This document shows positions 42,950 through 54,716 of a stretch of 64,000 nt of DNA, piece after piece. The DNA lies in contig JBLDXI010000032.1 in assembly GCA_047495785.1 (NCBI GenBank), positions 496,001-560,000 on the forward strand, read 5' to 3'. Position numbers and translations under genes: made by a program. Below the pieces are notes generated by a model that was given only the letters and a program-made list of their open reading frames with translations, did no database searches and was not told the origin of the DNA. This stretch comes from Lepidodermella squamata. Taxonomy: Eukaryota; Gastrotricha. How positions within the stretch are numbered: position 1 is the stretch's first letter; each line of letters begins with the position of its first letter.

Positions 42950-43334
42950 TTCGAAAGCAAAAGAAACAAGAATGACTCCTACATTAAGAAATCTCCGGGC
43001 ATTATAGCGAACTGCGTGGCTTAGAACGTGATTCTCGCAAATTCCTTTGCTTTGATGGCTAGTGTTAACGCGAACAGCTATCTCGCTGACTATCTTAATG
43101 ATGTCTCGGTCTTCGACATGATTTCGTGTGCTTCACACAAGTTCGGTCACGTACTAGGATGCCAATTACGGAGTTTCTAATGGGATAAGTAACTTCCCGC
43201 TGCAAACATTGATCGTCACTGCACGGATTTTATTAAAGGTTAATCTCAGAAGTTGCTCGGTATAAAATCAAATGACCACACTACAAGGTACAGTACAAAA
43301 TAAGTTTTGGCTCTATTTTTCTCACTCTATTTTT
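42950..43334. other. Spacer between receptors R3 and R4
   Basis: Promoter side of R3 (minus strand), with a TATAAT-like sequence near 43003. Nothing else is seen. Confidence 0.4.
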
Positions 43335-45752
43335 TTACTTATTTGAGACCTGATCCATGCGACGAGTTACACCTGGGGAGTTAGGGACCGATGGCAAATC
43401 TTCACTTGCTCGTTTGAAGAACGGTGGAATAAACGTGATAGAGAAGGATGCGACTGAATAGACGATGAGCATCACAGCGACAATGCTGTACTGGCTGGTT
43501 GGTCGCCCATCGAACCCAAGAAGTAGCAAAATAGTACCGGCTACTAAAGTCAGTGAATTAGCAACGGACTTTCTTATAGGATCAAGTTCAGGTATGACAG
43601 CTGAAGACCCTTGAATCGCAGAAATTAAACGCAAAGAATAGGCTAGGAAAGCAGAACCGAGAAGAGCAGCACAGTTAATTCCAACTAGTGTTAACAGCCA
43701 AATCAGAATATCCCTTGACAAGCAAGTGCCCTCTTCAATCGCAACAAAAGTATCGTTTTCCACCTCATAATAAAAATTGACCCGCTTTTTGGAGAAGGTT
43801 AACGGGTCGCTGAGAAACCACGTTATTAGTACAAAACAATTCAGCAGGGTGAAACCGAAGCTGAACGCTGCACTTAACTTGTCATGCTTATGCATAAGAT
43901 TCCTCTTGTACAGTTGTTGCAGCAACAAGAAATGCTTGTTATCAGCGCATAGATCGATGACGAATTTGTATTTTCCATTGCTTTTGCCAATTTCTGCGAA
44001 GGCATTGATCTTGCCCAACAACGCGTGCCCATATTGGGCTAATTTTGCGAGTTGAACGCCGTGGACTAGCGACAGCCCTATTACGGCAAAGATGATGCGT
44101 AGGTGGCAGGATATCAAATTAGGTCGACTGCATGTGTTATCGTCATCAATCAATCCGGCGGCAAATAGAGCTGCTGACAAATCGACGAATAGCAAGCCGA
44201 CCAGCAAAATCACCTTGCCCCATCGGCATTTTTTATCAAGTCCGTTTTTGATCGCTAAGAACCCGACGCTAATTTGACACGTTGCAACCACACTTGCTAT
44301 GGCGTAAATGGCTATAGTCAAGCTGTCTTCTATATCTGTAACCAAAACGACGCGCCTAGCTGTATCTAAGGGTGGCTGTCCGTTTTTCGTGCCCCAGCGA
44401 AACTGCTGAACTGTTTTGGCTGAATAATTTGGTATGCTCAAAATATCGCGCCCAGCTTGTATTTTCGAGTAAACCTGGAGCGAGTTGTTTTTTCGGGACC
44501 AAATCATAGCATAGCTGAAGTAGTTATCCATTTCGAGACGGTTTGAAAACTTTTCATAACCTCTTTGGAGTCCATAGAAGCCAGCCTCAGCAACAGATTG
44601 ATTAGCTACTAGGCTTACTTCATACGGATTTGTCGTGTAATCTGATAGGGTCATGTTCAAGCTTTGAAGAACTGATTCAGTCCGATTAAGCGCGAGAACA
44701 GCCTGAAGTGCGACATCATGACACTTGTGGCGATTCGGAAAGTCAGCTGTACCTTTAAAGGAACCATCTGTGAAAGTATCAAACATGTTTTCGAAGCCAT
44801 CCCGATCGTAACCAAGTGATGTGTAACCGTTGTTTTCAATGGGAACGGATGGTCCACCGATGAAAATCGTGTATTTTAGCTGTTCAAGGTAAATTTCACG
44901 CGAGCATTGTATCTTCGGATTCAGCATTCTTGGTAAGGTTGTAGGGTCAACGTAAGCATTAGTATAGGCCAGGAATACAAAATTAGGCCCAGTCATCCCA
45001 TATCGATGTGCCATGCAAAGTACCTCAGCGAGCATGATCCACCTACCTAGAATGACAGCGATAACTCGAGAGTTACTTGCCTTGAGTGAGAGCATCATTT
45101 CATCAGTTATTTCCGTGTCATATGAATCGGACCAACGAACGTTAATACCGTTTGAAGCCGCAGTTTCGAGAAACGTTTTCGCCAATTGAAAATCAAGGGT
45201 TCGAGTCGATGAGATAACAGCCGTGTTTTTCCAGTGGCCGATGAATTTAACGAAATACACCCAGGTGTAAATAGCCACCTCGCCTGGTAACTGTTGCCTG
45301 TAAATATTTGGATAGGCCACTCTGTTACCTGAGAAAACAGGAGACGCACAGCCCCAGGTGATTGAGACCATATTCAAGGGTTTCAAGCTAGATGCGTACG
45401 ACATGCATCCTACCGAGGAACTTGGTCCTATTGTGATCGGGGATTGGGTGAAGTTTTCATTCGGCACGAAGTTACGCGTGTATTGAACTAGCCGCCTTGA
45501 TGCCAGATTAGAACTGCCTGCTTCGTCTTGAACATCGAATTCAATGCGGTAGTTGGGCAATATATCGTCTCTTTTGTTGACGACATCGGCGACGAACCTG
45601 TAAGCCGCGGCACAAGCCCTGCCGTCTTGAGGTTCATTTCCAGTGTATTGGGCAAGTGCTAGTACGGAGAGTGTTGATGGCTTTACTATGCTCTGCCCGT
45701 TGATTTCGGGCAGGTGGGCTAAACTCAGAATAATAGCTGTAAGAAATTTCAT
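43335..45752 (-). CDS. GABA-B-like class C receptor R4
   Basis: Single exon, 805 aa from ATG 45752; signal peptide MKFLTAIILSLAHLPEINGQ. Ectodomain landmarks: QYTGNEPQDGRACAAAYRFV, DDILPNYRIEFDVQDEAGSS, CASPVFSGNRVAYPNIYRQQ, NNGYTSLGYDRDGFENMFDT. The membrane half has CHLRIIFAVIGLSLVHGVQL, WFLSDPLTFS, ECL2 GTCLSRDILIWLL, and an end at FSITFIPPFFKR followed by a Ser/Pro tail. It shares QQLPGEVAIY and YDRDGFE with R1, placing it nearer R1 than R2/R3. A TATA-like AATATAAGCC lies about 50 bp upstream on the minus strand. The TM3 and ECL2 cysteines are intact. No frame breaks. Confidence 0.9.
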   Translation of the reverse strand: MKFLTAIILSLAHLPEINGQSIVKPSTLSVLALAQYTGNEPQDGRACAAAYRFVADVVNKRDDILPNYRIEFDVQDEAGSSNLASRRLVQYTRNFVPNENFTQSPITIGPSSSVGCMSYASSLKPLNMVSITWGCASPVFSGNRVAYPNIYRQQLPGEVAIYTWVYFVKFIGHWKNTAVISSTRTLDFQLAKTFLETAASNGINVRWSDSYDTEITDEMMLSLKASNSRVIAVILGRWIMLAEVLCMAHRYGMTGPNFVFLAYTNAYVDPTTLPRMLNPKIQCSREIYLEQLKYTIFIGGPSVPIENNGYTSLGYDRDGFENMFDTFTDGSFKGTADFPNRHKCHDVALQAVLALNRTESVLQSLNMTLSDYTTNPYEVSLVANQSVAEAGFYGLQRGYEKFSNRLEMDNYFSYAMIWSRKNNSLQVYSKIQAGRDILSIPNYSAKTVQQFRWGTKNGQPPLDTARRVVLVTDIEDSLTIAIYAIASVVATCQISVGFLAIKNGLDKKCRWGKVILLVGLLFVDLSAALFAAGLIDDDNTCSRPNLISCHLRIIFAVIGLSLVHGVQLAKLAQYGHALLGKINAFAEIGKSNGKYKFVIDLCADNKHFLLLQQLYKRNLMHKHDKLSAAFSFGFTLLNCFVLITWFLSDPLTFSKKRVNFYYEVENDTFVAIEEGTCLSRDILIWLLTLVGINCAALLGSAFLAYSLRLISAIQGSSAVIPELDPIRKSVANSLTLVAGTILLLLGFDGRPTSQYSIVAVMLIVYSVASFSITFIPPFFKRASEDLPSVPNSPGVTRRMDQVSNK

Positions 45753-46148
45753 AACTTTCAAAGGATTGTGTCATGTGGTAAAATTCCTCTGGCTTATATT
45801 GGTCTCTGTGGACATCCCTAATTGCCGATATTTCTTATGCATTTCGCAATTAATCATTTTAATCATTTAGAAAAAGTCCCCGTCTGGCGGCTCACGTGAG
45901 ATCCTTGATAATTGGCATAGTGGCGTAATCTTATTGAGATCAGAGTTTTGATTTTACTGCAGGGTAACAGACGTCATTCTTCAAAATTAAAGTCACATGA
46001 TCGAACGAGCCATGCTGTAAACGAGATTTTGTCACAAAAAGACGAACAAATTACCATGATGTCCTAATTGGTTCAGACTTCGTAACGAATGCTCTCATTA
46101 AAAGTTATATGGCGAATTAATAATATACACTAGATAAAGACGAGTTCA
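45753..46148. other. Spacer between receptors R4 and R5
   Basis: It contains the R4 TATA-like sequence. No other feature is supported. Confidence 0.4.
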
Positions 46149-48619
46149 TCAAATATGCTGAGTGTCGTCTGGTGATTGTCTACGAAAGATGAGGTTGAAA
46201 GCTGACTCGAATACATCAAAGAAGCAAATCGCAAGACTCGACCAAGAGTTCACCATTAGCGCTAATGCGATAACAGCCTGCTGTGTAGTAGGACCGTCGA
46301 CTGCAATCAGCATTAGCGTCGTCGCAATATACAGCGTCACCGAGTTCCCGCTAGCCATGCGAGCTTTCTTGACTTCTCTCTCCTGCTCTTTTGACATTTC
46401 TACATTAGAAAGATGCCTCAACGAGTATGACAGGTAGCAAGATATTATCAACGGGATGAAATTAACAGCGGCTAACACTATATACCAGATCGACCCTTTA
46501 GACGAACGGCAAATATTAGCATATTCGAAAGTTACAGTATCAACGATTTCGTCATGAATTCCGTCTCGAAGTGTCACTTGAAATTTGAGCAAAGGATCTA
46601 GACCTATCCATACGCAAATTATGACAAATGTGACAAGAAGCCATAGCGACGTCATGAGAACAACCCCGCCATCGGAAACATTATCCAAAACTATTGGAGC
46701 AGATTGCTTTGATACTTGAGTTCCATTTGTAAAATGACGCTCAGTGGTAAACGCATTTCCGTAACGCAAGCTTGCCGTTCGAGTAATTTGCCCTGGTCTT
46801 CGAGGCGTGCGACGGTCAGAATGCTGCCGCTGCGAGCCGTTCCGATTCAAATATCTCGCGAACTTGCCGAAATGCACGGGTGTAACTTTTTGATGAACTG
46901 AGAAAAGATGACCGAAGATATTCCCGTGAAGCAGAGCGATTCCGAAGGCCGCTAATATGGGCCCGATAGAGCATAAAGCATCTGACGCAAGACTGGTCGG
47001 TATGACGAAAGCAACCGACGAGACCTCCATCAAAACTAAGCCAACCAAACATGCTCTTCTGGCATTCTTGAAGGCAGCCAAATCAGCATCGTATCGCTTC
47101 ACGATTGAGTGAATCCATATCGCAAATTTCAAAAGCATCCCCAGTGCAGCCAAGACAATTATCAAGATAAAAATCTCAAATTGAATAGTCTTAGTAGTGA
47201 CGATTTTCAGCGCTCTGTCGTTAGGTGGCAAACCGTCTGGAGTTTGCCATGCCATTGGAAGGAGCGGAGTCAAAATCGATGAAAAATTGTCACCGGGACC
47301 AGACACGTTATCAGCCACCTTAACAAAGAAAGTATTCTGGTAAGATCCTTCACTCGAATTCCAGTAGGCTATAACATGGGGCTCGTTATCCAACTCAAGT
47401 CTTGACGAATATCCTATACGGCCAACTCTCAAGCCAACAAGATCCACTGAAGCCATACTTCTGTTCACAACTTCAGAAACGGCTTTAGGGTTGGTTGCAA
47501 AATCAGATAGTCTCAAATCTTTCGAACGAAGTGCCTCTTCCGACATGTTCAAGGCAACAATTGCTTGAAGCATGGCGTCGTGGCACCAATGCCGATTTCC
47601 GTAATCGGGTGTTCTTGAGGTATTGGTCAAGTTATCAAATGCTTTTTCAAAACCAATCCGATCGTAGCCTAGGCTAGTTCTGCCGAAATCTGTGGGTGCA
47701 GCTGTAGCAACTCCAATCCAATAAACATATCGAAATTGCTCGATTACGATGTTTTTGGAGCATGGTAATACGGATGAGTTCGGATCTGCAAAAGCCTGAG
47801 TAGCAGCCATGAAAATGTACCTCGATCCCGTTATTCCATACTTGTACGCCTGGCAAACCACACTGAAAACAAACGCAGCTCTACTACCAACGTCTATCAT
47901 CACAATTCGAGCCTCGCTTTGCTTCAAAGACTCCATCGCGTCGTCTGTTACCGTTGAAACTGTATTGAACCAAGCAACTTCGATACCCGCTGAGCTAGCT
48001 GCTTGCGAGAACAAAGAAGCTGTTGTGTAGTCGAAAACATTTTCAGCACTTGTTATTATTGCGATTCTACTCCATTTGCCAATCGTTCGAATGAAACTTA
48101 GACGAGATGGAATGTCGAGTTCTGCCGAGGCTCTGTGACGGTACAGATTAGGATAGCTTTTGCGGTTATTTGTGAATAAGGTTGCACCACAGCCAACGCC
48201 AAGCTGTGTCATATTGAGATGATGGCTGGAACTCGCCAAAGCCTTGCAACCTGGTGTGAAATAAGGTCCAACGACAATCGGTGCAGCTGAAGGAGTTGAT
48301 CGCATGAATTCAACAGTGTGCTTCACAGCTTGCATTGAGTTGGACCCTTCATCTTTGAATGAAGCGGATAAACGGTAACCGGGCAGTATATTGGGCGATT
48401 TGTTCGCAGCCTCAATTGCTATCTCCATCCCAGCTCGGCAAAGCTTTCCATCTTTCGGATCGTTGCCTGATGAAAGAAATGAAAAACAACTTGCGGCATT
48501 TATGGAAATCACAAACCTGTGAATGGAATCAACGCAAGAATGGTTAATTCCCGATTATCGGCAATGACGTTTTTGAGAAACAAAAAAGTCGCCAAAAGGC
48601 TGTTAATATGCAAAAGCAT
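46149..48619 (-). CDS. GABA-B-like class C receptor R5 (two exons)
   Basis: Exon 1, 48619-48517, encodes a signal peptide (MLLHINSLLATFLFLKNVIA) and TILALIPFT; a 50-nt phase-1 intron follows, then exon 2 from 48466 to 46149; 806 aa. The ectodomain starts GNDPKDGKLCRAGMEIAIEA and keeps GPYFTPGCKALAS and TNNRKSYPNLYRHRA. The membrane half has WIGLDPLLKF and ECL2 ANICRSSKGSIWYIV. The loop between TM3 and TM4 is long, with several Arg/Ser/Thr residues (RTPRRPGQITRTASLRYG). The NMTLSDYA sequon of R1-R4 is replaced by DLRLSDFA. It pairs with R6, its closest relative, in divergent orientation across 3.3 kb. Confidence 0.88.
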
Positions 48620-51600
48620 GGCAATATCTGAACGCGATTCGTTTTCGGCTGTGAAGAGGCTAATAATAATTTCTATCAAAGTTATAAATAAAGTTGCTAT
48701 TCAGAAGCACGCTAATCATGAAAGATGTTCTGTGTAGGATCAGTTCAACCCTGAAAATGTGATGCCGACTTTACTTAAAATGATTAACTGAAATTGATAC
48801 GAAATGGATTAACCTGAGTCCCTCCGCAGAGTTAAGAATGTGATTAACCTTGATAGCTGATAGCTTGATAGCTAACAATAAATTGAAGAAGCAGCTTGTT
48901 TAGTCATCCCAAATTTCCAAGTCACAAGGATGGTAGTGAGCACTTATAGCTTGCACTTCAAATTTGAGAGACGTGTTATTGTATAGGTAATTCTTTGGCT
49001 GAAGTTCTCGTTTGTTTGCGACAATCAAACGCAATCAAACGGGAATGCTCGATAGGAATTTGTCTTGAGTGGGAAAAGTTTATCATTGCTCTAAAAGCTA
49101 AAGAAAACGGACTAGGGACTCAGGGCAGACGCAACATTTTTTTCCGCATCACTTATGAGGAAATGGGTAAACAGAGTTTGAACATTGCGGAAATAAGCCT
49201 AAATATCAATTGAAATAGATGACGGGTCGCACGCTGACTACTTCGAATGAGTTATACTGCAAGCCATCAACAAATTGCCGAAATTAAGTAAAGCTACATA
49301 CGAAATTCAAGAGCCACAGACACTTCGTCCAACAGTCGGTTTTTCTAGAATGACGTTTCTCTCAAGCTCTTTGTAGTGGCTTAGATCACAACGGAGGAAA
49401 CGGCAAAAATAGCTCACAACAGGTTTATGCCCGGCGCAGATATTTTGGTGAAATGTAGAATCGATATCTTGTTACAGATTGGCAAATTTGGATAGTTAAT
49501 TTTCTTACTAGATAAATAGTTTAGTAATCAACTTTTAATACGAAAGAAAGCAACTCAACATATAAGATTAATCAGCCATGGTAATGTTTTTTAATTTCAT
49601 AGTGCTCAGTGATTATTTTACATGATAACCATAATTAATAACCCTAATGGCTCCTAAGTGATGTGTAGGTCTTCAGGAACATGAGCTATTGCTGCTCTTT
49701 GAAAGAAATATCCATAGAGATCGAAGAACGAAATATCCATGCACCTGACTTGATAGATGATCCTAGATCATTCTGGCAGATTTTTCAGTTCTATGAGAAT
49801 TCTGAAATAGACCAAGCCGGAAAGTCAATGCTGGGACAGTTGGTAGAAACCCGAGATATTGATTGCGCCTGACATAGGCGATAGACGTATTTCACGACAT
49901 CGACGTGCTATAAGTTTAAAGGTATATGGCAGTCACTATTTCCAAGCACAGAAAATACGTGCTGTCCGGTGCTTTCGAAAATAATATATTAAAAAAAGTA
50001 ACACAACGTGAAATGAAGAGGTGATACAACATCGGGGACAAAACAAGTCCGCTCGAAATTTATGAAAACTTCGAAGCCGAGAACAAGAACGAGGGCAGCG
50101 ATTACAGCTCGGAAAACCGTCGAAGAACATGGTCGACGCGGCATCCTTTCGTAAAATGCAAGAGATCGTCAATTAATGGAACAACCTACCACGCGATGCC
50201 TTATTCCCTGACATCGTCAACATCATCACAATTTGAAGGAAAAGATGAACGTCCTAGGGCGTTGATATGAGCCTACTTGTGCGCCTGAATTATTTGTTCG
50301 TAATTAAAAACAAAACATACAAGTGACTTTCAGTCTCGTCACCTTTTACTATGAAACTGACATGAAGAAGCAAATAACCCGAGTTATTCAGCGACGCTAA
50401 CGAAAACGTCTCAGGGATAGAAAACGCAGACGCTCGTAGGTTCTTAGCATTGTTTTTCGATAGGTCGGGGTATAGGCAGCTGTACTCGGTTGCCGCATCA
50501 CTTGACAGTATGTGAGGCTAAAATAGACCTAACATTGCGGAAACGCATAAATCCTGAATCGAATATAGATGACGGGCCCAAGATTATTTTGGCTGCTTTT
50601 TTCGCACAAAGCCCTCGACGACACATTTGAATACAGTACAGTACACTCGAGAGCAGCAGACAGTCTTTCAGAAACTCGTGTCTGTGACGTTTCTCTGTTC
50701 TGAAAAGCGTCTGTTATCCTCGTATGATGCTTATTCTATGCAGTTCTCATAAAAATGGCTTTGCACTGATTATTTTGCAAGATATCTGAACTTCAAGAAA
50801 TGGCAGGATCAGTTGTCCATCTTGACGGAACAGGATGATGCCTGGATTACGGACTGGGATTCGCTGGAAAATTTACGAGCGTTGGTGACAGATTAGCAAA
50901 TTCAGCAGATAATTTCAGCGGACATTACTAGCTCAATGTGTGCCAGCTAACAGAATACACGACTTGAAAAGGACTTGAACACGACTTGAAAACTGGAAAC
51001 CCATTTGTTTTTATTATGCGCAGTGATTGCCTCGAGGGGCCTCAAGCTAAAATTAGACTTAAAGTTGCAGACAGTTAACGTTGAGCATAGTTACAGGCCA
51101 TTGCTATCCAGTTGTTCCTGAACTGCTGTGGCTAAAACGAAGAGGATCACCGACGCGCATGGACAGGGCGTAATGTTTGTCACAAGATACTGAACCCCAG
51201 ACGGAAATCAGCAGATAATCTAGAGCTCAATTGATCATGCGTAGGTCTAAATGCAAAACATCCGTCCAAAATGGCTAAATTCATGACCTATTAGGTATTA
51301 TAACTAATAGACTGGATCATGCGCAGCTCCTAATTTTAACATTTACCATCTGCGTAGTGGTACATTTTGAAAATTTAGATCTAGCCATAGTCTATCTTTT
51401 TACGACTGGAACTGAGGGATCAATAAGCAACTAAAAATAGTTCACTTCAACTTCGATCATAAGTATCTAAATTTAGCCGTAGTATTGCTACGCAAACGTT
51501 CAGTAGATTTTATAATGGCTACATAATTCATGAGGATCATCAGATAATGAAAGCTGGAAAGTTTTTGATAGGATAATTTTCAAAATTTCGTTGCGTCTGA

Positions 51601-51959
51601 TGGATGATAGCGCATCGCATGCCAATAAGATAGGTTTGTGAGAAAAATCGGTTTCTCGTGATCAAAATGTCCAAAACCCAGTCAAAAGGCGTGTCGCTCG
51701 TTACTTCCGAACATGCCTTTCAGAGAATATAAATACAACCGCTGCGACAAAGCGTGACGAGCCACAGGAACATGTAAAGGTACATGACTGTAGGCGAATC
51801 GCTGTTTTTCCAATGGGGCGTGTATCATCTGACGCGAAGGTGTACTACAACAGGAAACTTCGAGTGGTTCGCACCAGGAAGCCGCTGAAATCTTCGCATT
51901 TGAAGCATTTGAAATGCACTCATCAAAAGTCCGAGACATATCTTCTTCATTCCCAGCAA
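48620..51959. other. 3.3-kb divergent interval between R5 and R6 with decayed repeats
   Basis: There is no convincing gene. Related blocks recur: CCGCATCACTT, then AACATTGCGGAAA, then ATAGATGACGGG at 49147-49226 and again near 50488-50576, with a weaker third trace near 51046-51070. One ATG frame (49681-49872, 63 aa) and an open stretch near 50023-50270 match nothing known. The R6 TATA box lies at 51728. Confidence 0.5.
51728..51735 (+). promoter_or_regulatory. TATA box of receptor R6
   Basis: TATAAATA lies 85 bp before the first in-frame ATG (51813) and 232 bp before the signal-peptide ATG (51960). Transcription from here would include both. Confidence 0.45.
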
Positions 51960-54374
51960 ATGCGCAATAAAATAAGCTTGGTCTTTACTTTTTTAATCGC
52001 GGTATGCAAAGCTCCAAAATCGACTGATTTGTACATCTTATCCCTGGTTGCCTACACGGGTTCGTATTCATTGGAGTTGCCATATTTTTCTGAGTTTTTC
52101 CTTTCAGGCAATGAGCCGAGGGATGGTAAGCTTTGCCAAGCAGCAATGGAAGTTGCTGTTAACATGGCAAACGAAGATGTGAACTTTCTTCCAAGTTACA
52201 AGGTCATCCCTGTCTTTAAGAACGAAGCAACCAGCGCGACACAAAGTGTTAAACACGCCATTGAATTCTGGCGAGATGTCAGTTATAAAGTCAAATCTCC
52301 GATCATTGTCGGACCGTATTTCAGCCCAGGCTGCCAACGATTGGCTGCTATGTTGCACCATATCGACATGTTCGCGGTAGGGCTTGCTTGTTCGACACCG
52401 TTTTTCACCGACAATCGAAAGACTTACCCGAATCTATACCGACTTCGGGTTCCTGGGGAGTATGTCATTTACCCAAGATTGGTCTTCATTCAAGCCATCG
52501 GAAAATGGAGCAACGTTGCGATAATAACTAATGCCGATTCAGTCTATGACTACACAGTGGCTACAATTTTCTCTCAAGCAGCAACGGCCAGAGGAATCAA
52601 GGTGGCTTGGCTTGATATCGTGACTGATGTAAGCGATGGAGTTATCGCATCTTTGAAAGCGAGTAATTCGAGGATAATCGATGTAGATGTCGGCAATAAA
52701 CCAGCCTTTCTGCAGCGATTCCTATGCCAGGCCTACAACGTTGGCATGACTGGGCAAAGATACGTTTTCATAGCTCAAAATCCAGCATTTGTCGAACCGG
52801 GCACGCTTCCGCTCGAAATTTATCCCGGTTGTACGAGGGAAATTATCAAAGCGCAGTATAAATACACGTTTTGGATGGGCGCTGTAGCGACGTCTACCCG
52901 AAGTTACGGATCAACACCGCTTGGCTACGACATTTTCGGGTTCGAAAGAAAACTTGATCGAATCACGAATGGACTAAGAACTCCAGATTACGTAATGAGG
53001 CATCTCTGCCATGACGCGATGATGGAAGCCCTTGTTGCGTTGAACAAATCTCTCCCGTTATCAAATAATTCCTCTGTTGTTCTAGCAACAACCAACAACT
53101 CTCTTGCAAAGACTGATTTCATTGGGCTAAGAGTCGGAAGAATTCGCTACTCATCACGGTTAGAGATGGATTACGAGCCTCAAGTAATTTCTTATTGGAC
53201 AGAGCAAGAGTCAATGTACGACATCATGATGGTAACAGTTAACAGTGAGAAATCACCGGATAGCAACTTGACCACGACAAAACTAAGACCGTTCATATGG
53301 CCAACTTTAGACGGGACCCCTCCGAGAGATTCTAAGCAGATCGAGGTAGTAATGGAAGACGTCGATCTTGCTCTATCAATTGTTGTCATATGCTTGTCAT
53401 CTATTTTGCTAATAGTTACCGGCGCAAATATCATCTTTTTATTACGGCAAAAATTAGTAATTTCAACGGCGTTGAGATGCTACAAACTGCTCTTGGCTTT
53501 ATCTAGTTTGATAATGTTAACAGCCGCAATAATTTTTATATTGCCTCAGGAGGTGAATCGCCACTTCAGTTCAAATGTTTGTTCCATCCTAATAATTTTG
53601 ACCGGTCTGGGCTTGGCAGTTTTCCATTCATGCTTAGCATCTATGGCTACCCTGATCTGCCGCACTGTTTCGAATGAGGCTTTGGCAAGAGTCAGTAGAG
53701 CTGCCCAAGTCAAGGAGCCGATTTGTATTGATTCCGCAGCAAGAGGTAGTATCAACTCACAAAAGAATGTTTCTCTGGCGATACCATCAGTGGCTAGATC
53801 ATCTAGACGAGCCTCGAGATCATCGTCCAACATTCCGCCAGTGGAGTTTATCTTGGCCGTTATAAGCTGGAGTAAAATCCTAGGCTCAACATCAGGTTAT
53901 ACCGCATTATGTGGCGCATTGACATTCACTTGGGTTGGGATCTTTCCCGTCGCATTCACCATCGAGAAATCTGGACTAAACTCGCATTATGATGTTGATA
54001 CAGACATTTATTGGGAAGTTTCTTCGGCGGGATGCACCTTTGACGAGTCGACAACATGGGTCTATTCTTTAACTGCTGTAATTGCAATCCCTGTAATATT
54101 GGCATCTTTACGAGCTTATCGAGTCTTTTCCCGGACAAAACACAGTCGAACGATTATTAATAAGCTCAACTCTGAGTACGAGTTAAGGATTTTGTTTCTA
54201 ACAGTTTGCAACGCGCTGAGTGTATTCATTGCTACGATATTGATTCTTCTCATTGTTGACACGCATAAAATGCACCAAACTGTGATTTCCGTTGCACTTC
54301 TCGTGGATGCAGGAGTTGCCAGTGTTGGGAATTTGCGCTATTTTGTTAAAAACATCCGACATAATAGCAGCTAA
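51960..54374 (+). CDS. GABA-B-like class C receptor R6 (two exons)
   Basis: Exon 1, 51960-52059, encodes signal peptide MRNKISLVFTFLIAVCKA and YILSLVAYT; a 48-nt intron (52060-52107) follows, then exon 2 from 52108; 788 aa spliced. The intron has no stop and is divisible by three, so it can also be read through as 16 extra residues. It sits at the same codon and phase as the intron of R5. Another in-frame ATG at 51813 would add 49 basic residues ahead of the signal peptide and seems less likely. Ectodomain: GNEPRDGKLCQAAMEVAVNM, GPYFSPGCQRLAA, NRKTYPNLYRLRV. The W..DPL motif after TM4 has become WVGIFPVAF, losing the Asp. TM3/ECL2 cysteines are kept. Confidence 0.87.
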   Translation: MRNKISLVFTFLIAVCKAPKSTDLYILSLVAYTGSYSLELPYFSEFFLSGNEPRDGKLCQAAMEVAVNMANEDVNFLPSYKVIPVFKNEATSATQSVKHAIEFWRDVSYKVKSPIIVGPYFSPGCQRLAAMLHHIDMFAVGLACSTPFFTDNRKTYPNLYRLRVPGEYVIYPRLVFIQAIGKWSNVAIITNADSVYDYTVATIFSQAATARGIKVAWLDIVTDVSDGVIASLKASNSRIIDVDVGNKPAFLQRFLCQAYNVGMTGQRYVFIAQNPAFVEPGTLPLEIYPGCTREIIKAQYKYTFWMGAVATSTRSYGSTPLGYDIFGFERKLDRITNGLRTPDYVMRHLCHDAMMEALVALNKSLPLSNNSSVVLATTNNSLAKTDFIGLRVGRIRYSSRLEMDYEPQVISYWTEQESMYDIMMVTVNSEKSPDSNLTTTKLRPFIWPTLDGTPPRDSKQIEVVMEDVDLALSIVVICLSSILLIVTGANIIFLLRQKLVISTALRCYKLLLALSSLIMLTAAIIFILPQEVNRHFSSNVCSILIILTGLGLAVFHSCLASMATLICRTVSNEALARVSRAAQVKEPICIDSAARGSINSQKNVSLAIPSVARSSRRASRSSSNIPPVEFILAVISWSKILGSTSGYTALCGALTFTWVGIFPVAFTIEKSGLNSHYDVDTDIYWEVSSAGCTFDESTTWVYSLTAVIAIPVILASLRAYRVFSRTKHSRTIINKLNSEYELRILFLTVCNALSVFIATILILLIVDTHKMHQTVISVALLVDAGVASVGNLRYFVKNIRHNSS

Positions 54375-54716
54375 TCCCTATTAGGAGTTTTTCACACATG
54401 AGTTCATCGGAAATAAAATCGAATCTTGAAAAATTCCAAGAATGAAACAGGAAGGTAGTACCAGAGAACAAAATCCCCACAATTAAATTGAGCTCTCTCT
54501 TTCAACACGCGACTCGATGTTTATACGTGATAGATTGTATTGTAGCGGTCCGTTATCACTGAAATAACGTCAGCGAATGATATTTTTTATCTTCAACACA
54601 TGCCTGCGTTTCATTCATTATTTTATTAGCATTTAGTTGCTGCACTCTCCACACCCTCTAAACAGAGATCCTAACGTATAGCGTGCTCGAAGTTGTATTT
54701 CTGTAATTCATATATA
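54375..54716. other. Promoter interval of GST 6
   Basis: It carries blocks also present upstream of GST 7: TTATCACTGAAATAA at 54553-54567, and TTCATTCATTA at 54610 followed by TAGTTGCTGCACTCTCC at 54634. Confidence 0.55.

Noticed and set aside
50023-50270. Open stretch of about 82 codons rich in Glu, Ser and Arg
   Set aside because: No start codon at its head, no splice acceptor at the edge, no recognised family; it overlaps decayed repeats.
51813-51959. Start of receptor R6 at the upstream in-frame ATG
   Set aside because: It would place 49 basic, Tyr/His-rich residues before a good signal peptide. All sibling receptors start directly at the signal peptide. Left as an alternative only.
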